Assembly: GCA_030041355.1 (NCBI GenBank)
Contig: JASHNZ010000022.1
Span: 20,212-84,211 of the forward strand
DNA length: 64,000 nt
Source of the DNA: Nitrososphaerales archaeon
GTDB taxonomy: Archaea; Thermoproteota; Nitrososphaeria; Nitrososphaerales; CADDZS01
Direction: 5' to 3'
Positions 8,795 to 15,901 of this stretch are shown one piece after another (within the stretch, counting starts at the first letter, position 1; every line of letters begins with the position of its first letter). The notes under the pieces are model-generated. The model did no database searches, was not told the DNA's origin, and saw only the letters and a program-made list of their open reading frames with translations. The translations under genes and the position numbers were made by a program.

Positions 8795-9269
8795 TCAGTG
8801 AACCTGAAACTGACTGACCGTTGGCGAATGAAATGACGTAGTTGAATGTCTGACCTGTGGTGATTGTATTCAGCGCATTGCCGTATGGATAGAAGGTGAA
8901 TGAGGACACTTGACCACCAGCCAAGGCATTGTTGCCTGACAGTAATAAATCCGTTCCACCTTGATTTTCCCATGTTGTTATTGCCGTGATAGCTGAACCA
9001 GTCAGTGTGATTCCAGTTATGGTTGATGCGGTTCCTGGATTGTTGAGTGAGAATGTGATGTAGCTAGAAGTGGCTGCTGGAACTCCAAGAGCTGCGCCTT
9101 CTGTTCCTCCGTAGAGTGTTGCCGATGAGAGTGTCACTGTCTTAACGTTCGAACCGAACAGACCGAACGTGTAAGCTCCGACGACGAGTGCCAAGACGAG
9201 TGTTCCTGCGATCAGGATGATTGTCGCAATAACGGGTGTAACACCCTTCTTGGCCCTATTAAGATTCAT
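8784..9269 (-). CDS. Archaeal type IV pilin / archaellin-like protein
   Basis: A 161-residue protein with a class III signal peptide: short basic leader MNLNRAKKG, predicted prepilin-peptidase cleavage after Gly9, then a hydrophobic helix VTPVIATIILIAGTLVLAL that is characteristic of archaeal pilins (DUF1628 type) and archaellins. The rest is small, Thr/Ser/Ala/Gly-rich with alternating beta-strand pattern, as in pilin globular domains, and contains few charged residues. It would be processed at the membrane and assembled as an extracellular filament subunit. It is the first gene of the minus-strand block that continues into the glycan cluster, which fits a glycosylated surface filament, but no other pilus assembly gene is in the window. 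Confidence 0.85.
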   Translation of the reverse strand: MNLNRAKKGVTPVIATIILIAGTLVLALVVGAYTFGLFGSNVKTVTLSSATLYGGTEGAALGVPAATSSYITFSLNNPGTASTITGITLTGSAITAITTWENQGGTDLLLSGNNALAGGQVSSFTFYPYGNALNTITTGQTFNYVISFANGQSVSGSLIAQ

Positions 9270-9617
9270 GGTTGCAAATTAGTGAGTCACGGCATCTTTC
9301 TTACTTGCGCAGTCGGAATTCAGATGCAGAATCTATAGCCAACAGGGTTGAGAACAAAAAAACGAAACAAAGAGAACCATCCAAACACGGGGAACCTGAA
9401 AATATAGGTCTCTTTGCCGAACTATTCGTGATGTTCTTAGAAAAGAAGCTCTGACTTATCTCTAAAATGAGTCCATCTCCAAAAACTTCTAGTGCTCTGA
9501 GATCCCTCGATCTTGTCGCCATCTAAATCGGGAAAATTATCGAAAGCGTAAAGTGTCGGAACGTGTAGACTCTCAAAAAATAGTACGGTGGAGCAAGGCA
9601 AGAATACCCCAAAAATA
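9270..9617. other. Intergenic region upstream of the pilin-like gene
   Basis: About 350 bases with no convincing gene; short open frames on both strands have no protein-like features. It must contain the promoter of the pilin-like gene (minus strand). A TATA-like element (read on the minus strand as GGCTATAGATT) lies around 9325-9335, some 60 bases before the start codon; this is a weak assignment. Confidence 0.4.
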
Positions 9618-9944
9618 CTATCTGAATTTACTGGGTTTTAATTCGATGCATACCAGCTCTTCGCTAGTCTGATCCGAAATATCTAGCGAGGGCTTTTTCC
9701 GTGATCCGATGAGTTTTCGTTTCTTTATGGTCGAATGTTTATAGGCGATCCAGTCGGCAATGTCCGAATCAATTACGTCGGCGAATTCCTTCAATACACT
9801 TGAGAATTCAATAGTCGCATGATACTCAAAGGCGTTAACGGCAAAGCCCTCATTTGCAAGCTTCTTGATCAGCAATCTCTGACCAAGCTCTTCAGCGAGG
9901 TCTGGCGCATTTGGTGCTTCCAATGTGATTATGAAATGAGGCAA
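9618..9944 (-). CDS. Conserved-looking hypothetical protein
   Basis: A 108-residue protein from a TTG start (LPHFIITLEAPNAP). The first 75 residues have a plausible alpha/beta pattern (beta strand, helix APDLAEELGQRLLIKKLA, strand, helix), the last 35 are basic then acidic. No family recognised. The start lies only 7 bases from the divergent frame at 9952, so at least one of these two starts is likely misplaced. Confidence 0.45.
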   Translation of the reverse strand: MPHFIITLEAPNAPDLAEELGQRLLIKKLANEGFAVNAFEYHATIEFSSVLKEFADVIDSDIADWIAYKHSTIKKRKLIGSRKKPSLDISDQTSEELVCIELKPSKFR

Positions 9945-9951
9945 TTGAAGA

Positions 9952-10191
9952 ATGTCTTACGCTCTTATCAGAATTAGTTCTCAAGGTATTAAGGAAGTTT
10001 TGTTCCCGAGTCCTAATTTCAAATTCACAATCGCAAGAAATACGGAATTGGGACGTGAATTAGTCTGCGAAGACTATCTTGAATACGGAACCCGAAATCA
10101 TAGGTTTCTTATAGACGCTTTGTTCGTGAAGCATCATGCCTCAGGGCTCTCCATCAACAGAGAAAAGAGTCACACTAAAGCACCCAGATAA
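9952..10191 (+). CDS. Small hypothetical protein overlapping the coiled-coil gene
   Basis: A 79-residue frame with an ATG start; its composition is protein-like up to about residue 65 but no domain is recognised. It overlaps the start of the downstream coiled-coil gene by 56 bases in a different frame. The real extent is uncertain: it may be a small leader gene of the coiled-coil cluster or a chance frame in its 5-prime region. Confidence 0.3.
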   Translation: MSYALIRISSQGIKEVLFPSPNFKFTIARNTELGRELVCEDYLEYGTRNHRFLIDALFVKHHASGLSINREKSHTKAPR

Positions 10192-11470
10192 TTTGCTCAG
10201 GAACTTTGAAGAAAATCCGGACTTGAAAGTCCGCGCCGTTAATGACAGACCCAGTTCTGCTGTTGAGCGCACAACCGCTCGAGTGGGAACTCCGAGTGAC
10301 CTCCAGCTTCAGCTTTCTGGTTTTGTTATCGCCGCTGCTGAGAAGGGATTCACCCCATCAAAGCTTGCAAAACTCTGCGAACGAATTGATAAGGCCGAAA
10401 AGAAGTACGGGCTGAACTATGATGACGTAGCGACGAAATTTGATGAATTAGCAAAGACTCTTGATGAAAAAGTAAAGACTCTTGATGAAAAGAACAAAGA
10501 CCTCGATAAATTGAATGCTGAGATCACAAAGGCTGGTAAGAAGAAAAATGACCTGATGGAACGATACCACATTGAGGAACAGCAAATTGAGGATTATGCC
10601 GACACAAAAGATAGGCTCTTTTCAATTGGATTCGAAATCGAAAAGCTGCCAAACCTGAAAAATTGCCTCCTCGCCTTGAAGGAACAAAACTTCGATCCTA
10701 CTGTCGTAATTGCTAAACTAAACACGATTGGAAATCTTGAATCCAAGAAAAGCGCCCTTGAAAACGATCTAAATGGCTTGGGCCAAGAGATCAGCACAAA
10801 GACGAAAAAGCTCAAGGAACTTGAAGAAAAACAGCAGGCACTGGAGACAGCTCCTATAGAGTCTGACCAGAAAAAAGATTCTGTGGAAGTCTCCACCGCG
10901 GGTGGCAACGAAAGTTCGATCGCCCAAATGGAAGAAACTAGAGCCGAAACCCTCTCCTCCATAGCCGAAATAGCCAAGCAGGCAACTTCCGCCGCTGAAA
11001 ATGCAAAGAAAGAACTTGAGACGACACTTTCACAAATACAATCTTCCGCGTCGCTTTTGTCAAACGAGGTTAGGGAATCCTTGAAAGAGTTCGTGCCGCA
11101 AATGAAGAATGTGTCCGAGGCGATCGAAGCTGCAAGAGCCATTGGGAAGTACGAGGCGATCTTGCCTCTTTTCAAATTGACAGAGAGTTCTCAATCGAAC
11201 AAAATAACCGAGACGGAAGCTCTTGTTGCTTTATGGAACGTTGCAAACGCATTCAATTCATGGATCAGGGGTCACTACCCAGATCAGGAATTGGAGATCT
11301 CGGAGCCTCTTGAGAAGATGCTTGAGGTGCTCGACGAAGAAATCAAAGGCCTTGGAGTTGAGCCAGAACCAAAAGCAAAGCCAAAACCAGAACCAGAATC
11401 AGATCCAGAATCGGAATCAGAATCAGACTCAGAAGCAAATGCAGAAGCAGAAACAGATCCAGACAAATGA
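10136..11470 (+). CDS. Long coiled-coil protein with acidic repeat tail
   Basis: A 444-residue soluble protein of unknown function. Residues 1-55 are basic and polar; 58-85 form a helical segment (LQLQLSGFVIAAAEKGFTPSKLAKLCERIDKA, positions approximate) that could be a small domain; 100-150 contain tandem LDEK repeats (TLDEKVKTLDEKNKDLDK); 150-330 is heptad-rich coiled coil with a non-coiled insertion near 165-200 (FSIGFEIEKLPNLKNCLLALKEQNFDP). The last 35 residues are a low-complexity PEPE/SESESD tail coded by a hexanucleotide repeat (11363-11464). The downstream frame (11439-11858) overlaps this tail and may be part of the same protein through a frameshift. It opens a cluster of coiled-coil genes to 14131; a structural or scaffold role is inferred only. 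Confidence 0.8.
   Translation: MPQGSPSTEKRVTLKHPDNLLRNFEENPDLKVRAVNDRPSSAVERTTARVGTPSDLQLQLSGFVIAAAEKGFTPSKLAKLCERIDKAEKKYGLNYDDVATKFDELAKTLDEKVKTLDEKNKDLDKLNAEITKAGKKKNDLMERYHIEEQQIEDYADTKDRLFSIGFEIEKLPNLKNCLLALKEQNFDPTVVIAKLNTIGNLESKKSALENDLNGLGQEISTKTKKLKELEEKQQALETAPIESDQKKDSVEVSTAGGNESSIAQMEETRAETLSSIAEIAKQATSAAENAKKELETTLSQIQSSASLLSNEVRESLKEFVPQMKNVSEAIEAARAIGKYEAILPLFKLTESSQSNKITETEALVALWNVANAFNSWIRGHYPDQELEISEPLEKMLEVLDEEIKGLGVEPEPKAKPKPEPESDPESESESDSEANAEAETDPDK
11363..11464 (+). repeat. Degenerate hexanucleotide tandem repeat (NCAGAA), 17 units
   Basis: Seventeen consecutive 6-base units of the form [CTAG]CA[GA]A[ATCG] run without interruption. In the frame of the upstream gene they code for Pro-Glu/Ser-Glu dipeptides; in the next frame they code for Gln-Asn/Gln-Lys dipeptides and stay open. 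A single-base slip anywhere in the tract moves translation from one gene into the other. Confidence 0.85.
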
Positions 11471-11858
11471 TGCAGGCCTAGATCCCAATTTCGATATTGA
11501 AGGGATCAAGAGGATCCTCGAAAGAGTTGACCAAGATCTGTTTGAAAATTTGCAGATGTTCGTAGAAAGAGTACTGCTATATCGAATCACAAGGGCGGAA
11601 AAAAAAGCCGCGGAGCTTGCAGTTCTTTCGAGGATTTTGTTGGAAGCGGGCACGATGGGCAAAGACCCGGGCGTCGTTTTGCGAGATGTGTCATGGCTGG
11701 AGTCCCTTGCTAAGGAAAAGCTAAGCCAATCGGATGTTAGCAGGCTGTTCTCAACGATGGTTCGCGCTACAGAAAGCCTGAATGCAAGGCAGCTCTATTA
11801 CCTCTTGGAAAAGCTTCGATCAGAGCCAATAACAAGCTCAGAGTCCCAAGAACTCTGA
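11439..11858 (+). CDS. Helical protein continuing from the repeat tract in the +1 frame
   Basis: After the stop of the 444-residue coiled-coil protein, coding-like sequence continues in another frame: FDIEGIKRILERVDQDLF, then helices with good amphipathic pattern to residue 139. The only in-frame ATG before this domain is at 11439, inside the hexamer repeat, giving an N-terminus of Gln/Lys repeats (MQKQKQIQTND). Either this is an overlapping, translationally coupled gene of 139 residues, or the two frames encode one protein of about 570 residues joined by a frameshift (programmed, phase-variable, or a sequencing error in the repeat). No known domain recognised. Confidence 0.6.
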   Translation: MQKQKQIQTNDAGLDPNFDIEGIKRILERVDQDLFENLQMFVERVLLYRITRAEKKAAELAVLSRILLEAGTMGKDPGVVLRDVSWLESLAKEKLSQSDVSRLFSTMVRATESLNARQLYYLLEKLRSEPITSSESQEL

Positions 11859-11983
11859 AAGAATTCTGAGATTGCTACGTCTCAAATCTGCGACATTTGA
11901 TCCGCATCTTCAATCCTAGTTGAAAGTACTGTATCTAATCGTTTATCTGATCTGACAGGCGCATTCTTTCACCTTGACCATCT

Positions 11984-12000
11984 CTAGTCGCGGCGACTAG
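11984..12000. promoter_or_regulatory. Perfect 8+1+8 palindrome abutting the start codon of the MIT-domain gene
   Basis: CTAGTCGC-G-GCGACTAG, two 8-base arms around one base, ends two bases before the ATG at 12002. It could be a protein-binding operator covering the transcription or translation start. In RNA the minimal hairpin loop would cost several pairs, so a DNA operator is more likely than an RNA hairpin. Confidence 0.5.
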
Positions 12001-12001
12001 C

Positions 12002-12976
12002 ATGGATTCTGCAAAACTCAAGAAACTGCAGGAATACTCTGTTTTTCTCATCCAACAGGCAGAATCGAAGGAAGCGACAGGAAACAAGAGCGAAGCTGTC
12101 AAAGACTACGTAAAACTGGTGGACGTCCTCCTGCTTTTGGCCAATGAGACAAAGGATCATCCGGGCTGGCAACAATTGATAGGTCGTGCAGAGTATTATC
12201 AAAAGAAGGCGAGATCCATGGTTGGACCCGAGAATGCAGGGCAACCAATGAAACCCTCCAATTCGTATGAGATCAAGCAGGTACCAAAACCAACCGGTAA
12301 TGGAAGCCAAGTGAAGTCCGTAGCTGAGTCATCGTCTAGTTTCAATCCATTTCGGAAGTTTCCATCACTCATTGGAAGAAAGTCTGACGCAAAAAATCCA
12401 GTTGATGCTGAATCTAGTGATCAGGCTCCTAACGTCATATCATCCTGGGCAAAGGATCTCAATTCAAAGTCGATCTCTGCCAGTTCTTCTTCCGAAACCC
12501 GTCAGGTCAGTGCGTTGCAGGCCGTGAATGTCGAAGACGAAACTGTACCACGAACTCTCTATGCGAAGCTTCTAGACGAAAAAGCAACGCTCCAAAGAGA
12601 AGTCGAGTCTCTGCGAGACAGAGAGCGGGAGTACCTTTCCACAATTGAGGTAAAAGAACGGCAGTTCTCCGAAACAATTTCTCAGATGGTCCCAAAGTCA
12701 GAGTTTGAAGAGCTTCGGGCAAAGCTCGCCGATTCCGTTCCAAGATCGGAGTACGAGCAGGCACGATCAATCTCTGCCATTCCAAGAGAACGGTACATAG
12801 AGCTCCAAAGCGAAATCACAGAGCTTGAAGTTAAGTTGCAAAACTCTGTTCCTCGGATGATTATTGATGAAATAGCGGACTATGTCTCGTTCCTTGTCTC
12901 CACAGTCTCATCTATTACCGATGAGAACTCGAAGCTTTCTTTGGAAGGGAATGAAAACAAACAGTTTCATGGGTGA
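12002..12976 (+). CDS. MIT-like domain protein with VP-repeat coiled coil
   Basis: A 324-residue protein. Residues 4-75 read as a three-helix MIT (microtubule interacting and trafficking) domain: LKKLQEYSVFLIQQAESKE, then GNKSEAVKDYVKLVDVLLLLA, then LIGRAEYYQKKARSM, with the usual Ala/Tyr/Leu pattern of MIT helices in Vps4/CdvC. Residues 80-180 are polar and probably disordered. Residues 185-310 are coiled coil interrupted by a short repeat: MVPKSEFEEL, SVPRSEYEQ, AIPRERYIEL, SVPRMIIDEI. In archaea MIT domains are known from the Cdv/ESCRT ATPase CdvC, where they bind CdvB tails; here there is no ATPase domain. The repeat is shared with 13397-14131. The MIT call is by eye and needs a profile search. 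Confidence 0.75.
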   Translation: MDSAKLKKLQEYSVFLIQQAESKEATGNKSEAVKDYVKLVDVLLLLANETKDHPGWQQLIGRAEYYQKKARSMVGPENAGQPMKPSNSYEIKQVPKPTGNGSQVKSVAESSSSFNPFRKFPSLIGRKSDAKNPVDAESSDQAPNVISSWAKDLNSKSISASSSSETRQVSALQAVNVEDETVPRTLYAKLLDEKATLQREVESLRDREREYLSTIEVKERQFSETISQMVPKSEFEELRAKLADSVPRSEYEQARSISAIPRERYIELQSEITELEVKLQNSVPRMIIDEIADYVSFLVSTVSSITDENSKLSLEGNENKQFHG

Positions 12977-13102
12977 ACACGATCCGGATATATTGGTGTT
13001 TTCGTAACCGATTGCTTTACCACGAATCCAGAGGATTATGATAAATCGCTCAGTCGTGCTCTCAACGAGAGTCTAGCCATAGTTGAAGAAGAAACAAAAA
13101 AT

Positions 13103-13348
13103 GTGCCGAAACTCGCGCGGGGCTGGCCGAATCATCTCAAGATACTTCGAGATTTAATTTCAGGGCCCAAGACATTTACAGCGTTAGCAGACGCAACAAG
13201 CCAAACAAACTCCGCGCTTTCGAAGCATCTGAATATTTTCCAGAGACTCAGCTATGTCGAGAAAAGTCTCGACGGACGGTACTCAATCACTGATCCTGTT
13301 TTCAGAGAGTTGTTGAAGGAACAATTGAGGACAAAGAAATCAACTTGA
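13103..13348 (+). CDS. Small winged-helix (ArsR/MarR-like) DNA-binding protein
   Basis: An 81-residue protein. HLKILRDLISGPKTFTALADATSQTNSALSKHLNIF (given here only as positions 11-46) is a helix-turn-helix of ArsR-like type with the recognition helix at NSALSKHLN; GRYSITDPVFREL resembles the wing. The assigned GTG start is the only standard start codon; upstream the same frame is open and looks coding (about 40 residues after the TGA that ends the MIT protein), so a non-canonical start further upstream is possible. It sits between two coiled-coil genes in the same frame and direction and is a candidate regulator of the cluster. Confidence 0.68.
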   Translation: MPKLARGWPNHLKILRDLISGPKTFTALADATSQTNSALSKHLNIFQRLSYVEKSLDGRYSITDPVFRELLKEQLRTKKST

Positions 13349-13396
13349 TTTGACCCTGCCCATTAGATATTACTTGAGAGGCCTCTCAATCACTTA

Positions 13397-14131
13397 GTGA
13401 AGGAGTGCTTAAGAAGGTTGAGTAGCAGAGCCGAGCAGATAACAAGCGAAGTAAAGAGACTAGTCCTAAAGTGCAGGAAACTAGAAGCGGATCTTGCACA
13501 ATCGGTGCCCAAGAAAGTTCTCGATGAAACTGTTGCCAAGATGCAGCAGAAGATCGATACTTTGAATGTTGAATTGAAACATACAAAGTCCGATCTAGAG
13601 ACAATCACAGCGATAAACGACCGTATGGACACTTTTGGGAAGCTTTTGGCAGAACAGGGAAGTCAGATATCATCTCAAAACGAAGTTGTGAGATCAGTCT
13701 CTACGAGACTGGATACTATGGTCCCTACCTCAGTCTACGAACAGGCGACGATCAAGATCCATGAGCTTGAACAAGCTTTTGAGACAAAGAACGGAGAGTA
13801 CGGGGCCCTTCTAAGCGAGAAAGCAGAGCTAGAGCAGCAAATATCCCACATGGTGCCTCAAGAACAGTTCCTCACAGCACAAAACGAGATTGCGAACTCG
13901 ATTCCAAAGACAAAATACGAGGAAGATATTCAGCGCATCCGCGCTGAAACTGTCCCCAAGGAACAATACACTCACATCGAATCTAGGATAAACGAGCTAG
14001 AGAACGAGTTAGCAAATTCTATTCCAAAGACAGAGTTTGATGAACTCTCTCAAACCATTGTATCGCTAACGAAGAGCGCGCCAGTGATCGAAGGCGAGTT
14101 TCCAACAGCAACAGCAGTTGCAGCGAATTAA
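13397..14131 (+). CDS. Coiled-coil protein with VP-x-x-x-[YF] repeats
   Basis: A 244-residue protein from a GTG start. It is helical throughout, with at least six copies of a short repeat that breaks the coiled coil about every 20-35 residues: SVPKKVLDE, MVPTSVYEQ, MVPQEQFLT, SIPKTKYEE, TVPKEQYTH, SIPKTEFDEL. The same repeat is in the MIT-domain protein 400 bases upstream, which suggests co-assembly or common ancestry by duplication. No enzymatic motif, signal peptide or membrane segment. The regular Pro-induced breaks suggest a segmented rod. Function unknown. Confidence 0.72.
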   Translation: MKECLRRLSSRAEQITSEVKRLVLKCRKLEADLAQSVPKKVLDETVAKMQQKIDTLNVELKHTKSDLETITAINDRMDTFGKLLAEQGSQISSQNEVVRSVSTRLDTMVPTSVYEQATIKIHELEQAFETKNGEYGALLSEKAELEQQISHMVPQEQFLTAQNEIANSIPKTKYEEDIQRIRAETVPKEQYTHIESRINELENELANSIPKTEFDELSQTIVSLTKSAPVIEGEFPTATAVAAN

Positions 14132-14150
14132 GGCTACCATAAGTCCAAAG

Positions 14151-14186
14151 GAAGAGGATTCAGTCCTCCTCCATCTCTTTTTTCAC
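14151..14186 (+). terminator. Putative terminator after the coiled-coil cluster
   Basis: A short hairpin GAGGA-TTCAG-TCCTC is followed within 10 bases by a T-rich run (CTCTTTTTTC). In archaea a T-run alone can terminate; the position just after the stop at 14131 supports the call. Confidence 0.45.
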
Positions 14187-14373
14187 GCGAACTTTGAGAG
14201 GAATTTTTAGCCATTGGGAATACTACAGTTTTCAGTCTTCTTGTATATCGGTTGTTGCTAGGGCACGAGTCTGCCTGATCAGAACTTAGCATTTCTTGCC
14301 ATTAACGTAACTCAAGAAATTCGCGAACCTGAACAATGGAGAATTTCATCTAATACAAGTAAATGTATGTCAA

Positions 14374-14676
14374 GTGCAGTTAGTCTTTTTGCATAGAGAT
14401 AAGTCTGTTAAGTTGCACCTACGTCCCGAAGCCAGATTTCTTACCGAACCACCCGCTGATTACAACGAGAGCTTGAGAACGATGTCAATGACTTCACTGA
14501 TCAATGAAATGCATACATTGAGAGAAGTTTTCGACGAGACAAATTATGACTTACTGGGTTCATCTGCCAATCAGAACTCTCGAAAGATGCATGAACAAAA
14601 AGAAGTGTCGGCAGAAAAGCTTCTCGCAGTTGAACTCGAAATCGGCCGCAGAGTAAGAGCTCCAAAGAAGCAGTAA
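14374..14676 (+). CDS. Hypothetical small protein
   Basis: A 100-residue frame from a GTG start; the portion from the internal ATG (MSMTSLINEMHTLREVF, about residue 36) onward is strongly helical and charged, ending in a basic tail (GRRVRAPKKQ). No family recognised. It is 2 bases upstream of the zinc-finger-like gene at 14679 and is probably co-transcribed with it. Confidence 0.5.
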   Translation: MQLVFLHRDKSVKLHLRPEARFLTEPPADYNESLRTMSMTSLINEMHTLREVFDETNYDLLGSSANQNSRKMHEQKEVSAEKLLAVELEIGRRVRAPKKQ

Positions 14677-14678
14677 AG

Positions 14679-14918
14679 ATGGAGAAGATACTGTTGATTA
14701 TTGAGGCACCAAAAAAATCTGAAAACGCAAAGGAGATTGTAGGAACGTTTCTAAAACTACGTTCGGAAGCTACAAAGCAAGTCGCAGGGCATAAGGTGGA
14801 GACAGGGTGCGCGATCTGTTCCGTCTACGAGGCTCTAGGGAAGAGAGGCTGGCTCAAGGACAAGAGCGAAACCGACTACAAGAACCACTTGCTGGCTAGG
14901 CATGGCCTAGAAGCCTAA
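14679..14918 (+). CDS. Small C2H2-type zinc-binding protein
   Basis: A 79-residue protein with a basic N-terminal half and a Cys44-x2-Cys47-x22-His70-x4-His75 arrangement (CAICSVYEALGKRGW and NHLLARH), which is a plausible zinc site of treble-clef or C2H2 type. The linker between the pairs is longer than in classical zinc fingers. Likely DNA, RNA or protein binding; target unknown. It follows the 100-residue hypothetical gene with a 2-base gap. Confidence 0.62.
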   Translation: MEKILLIIEAPKKSENAKEIVGTFLKLRSEATKQVAGHKVETGCAICSVYEALGKRGWLKDKSETDYKNHLLARHGLEA

Positions 14919-14942
14919 CAAGGCTAGAACTTTTTCTGAGTC

Positions 14943-15287
14943 TTAGCGCTCTATCAATTTGTCCATCTTGACATTAGGGTGCTTCGGACTGAACACATGA
15001 TAGTGTGCTCTAAATCCAAGCAGGATGTAAACTGACCCGATCACAAGCATAGTTGCACCAAGATGCGTAGCTATCGAAGAAACATCCACGGAAAAAGTTA
15101 GGACCTCTTCGAGCAGAAGTATGACGACAGCGGCCTCTATCAAATAGGCACCTGCTACCAGAAACCTCCAAGTTTTTTCTAGTTCTCCTGTTCGCATTTG
15201 CATAAGAATTCGAGAAGCGTAATACGCCATCCCAAGAACTGTAAAGACCGCAACTACTCCTAGCGCAATGTAAGAATAATCAACCAT
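14943..15287 (-). CDS. Small integral membrane protein, four predicted helices
   Basis: A 114-residue protein with hydrophobic segments at about residues 6-26, 42-60, 70-92 (weaker) and 76-94, separated by short charged loops (MQMRTGELEKTW). The C-terminus is cytoplasmic-like and basic. It resembles in size and layout the other small membrane protein at 22442-22852 but I cannot align them convincingly. Function unknown. Confidence 0.65.
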   Translation of the reverse strand: MVDYSYIALGVVAVFTVLGMAYYASRILMQMRTGELEKTWRFLVAGAYLIEAAVVILLLEEVLTFSVDVSSIATHLGATMLVIGSVYILLGFRAHYHVFSPKHPNVKMDKLIER

Positions 15288-15424
15288 TTCTCCGCTATCA
15301 GATCTCGCTATACTTCTAGGACAGTCGAGACGACCTTAAGCCTTTTTGAAGGTCAAGTACAGATTTCAAATCTGATGTGTCAAATCCGATTTGCTCTTAT
15401 TCACTTCGCGTCCTCGATATAGCC

Positions 15425-15745
15425 ATGAGCAAGAAAGAAATGTTGGACGACTATGAGCTCATGCAATGCATTGATGCTGGGCTCAACAAGTTCGGACCCG
15501 GAATAAAGTACACGGTGTACTGGAGAATGGTGGTTTTGAATCAGTCTCCAAGTGAAGGTATCATAGCAAACCCTGAAGGTTTCGTTGCAGCACTCAAGAG
15601 CATCTTTGGAAAGAGTGCCAAACAGATCGAACAGGCTATAACCGATGAGATAAAGTCTCAAGTTGGCGAGAATTACTCTGATTCATTGCCAGAGCTCGTG
15701 AGTCAAGTAAGAAGGGAAAGGCTGCTCGTTCAATCGGTGCGCTAA
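15425..15745 (+). CDS. Small protein resembling the NitrOD5 output domain
   Basis: From the ATG at 15425 (MSKKEMLDDYELMQ) the protein has 106 residues; an in-frame ATG at 15377 would add 16. The core (KYTVYWRM, NPEGFVAALKSIFGKSAKQIEQAI) follows the pattern I remember for NitrOD5, a domain named from thaumarchaeal signalling proteins, in which P-E-x-F-x-x-A-L-x-x-I-F-G is the hallmark. This is recalled, not searched. If right, this is a stand-alone output domain that could act in signal transduction together with the regulators near it. Confidence 0.55.
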   Translation: MSKKEMLDDYELMQCIDAGLNKFGPGIKYTVYWRMVVLNQSPSEGIIANPEGFVAALKSIFGKSAKQIEQAITDEIKSQVGENYSDSLPELVSQVRRERLLVQSVR

Positions 15746-15814
15746 AAGCAGAACTTTGCTCGTAATACAACTAATCAAAAAATATCTCTCCCTGGACAAG
15801 GATACTTGGTTTAG

Positions 15815-15849
15815 ACTCCTGCCAATTGCCATCGGAAGGGAGCAGGAGT
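15815..15849. other. 8-bp stem hairpin downstream of the NitrOD5-like gene
   Basis: ACTCCTGC and GCAGGAGT form a perfect 8-base inverted repeat with a 19-base loop, about 70 bases after the stop at 15745. No T-run follows on the plus strand. It may be a transcript 3-prime end structure. Confidence 0.35.
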
Positions 15850-15901
15850 ATGTTTGCGCGTTGGTATCTCTATTCGTGAACGCAGGCCACTTCGCTTTCG
15901 G

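Noticed and set aside
10594..11175. 193-residue minus-strand frame opposite the coiled-coil gene
   Set aside because: Ser/Phe-rich antisense translation of a Glu/Lys-rich coiled coil; an expected artefact.
12974..13102. TGA read-through joining the MIT protein to the winged-helix protein in the same frame
   Set aside because: The frame stays open after TGA, but there is no SECIS-like structure visible and no family precedent. A separate gene with a GTG or unrecognised start is simpler.
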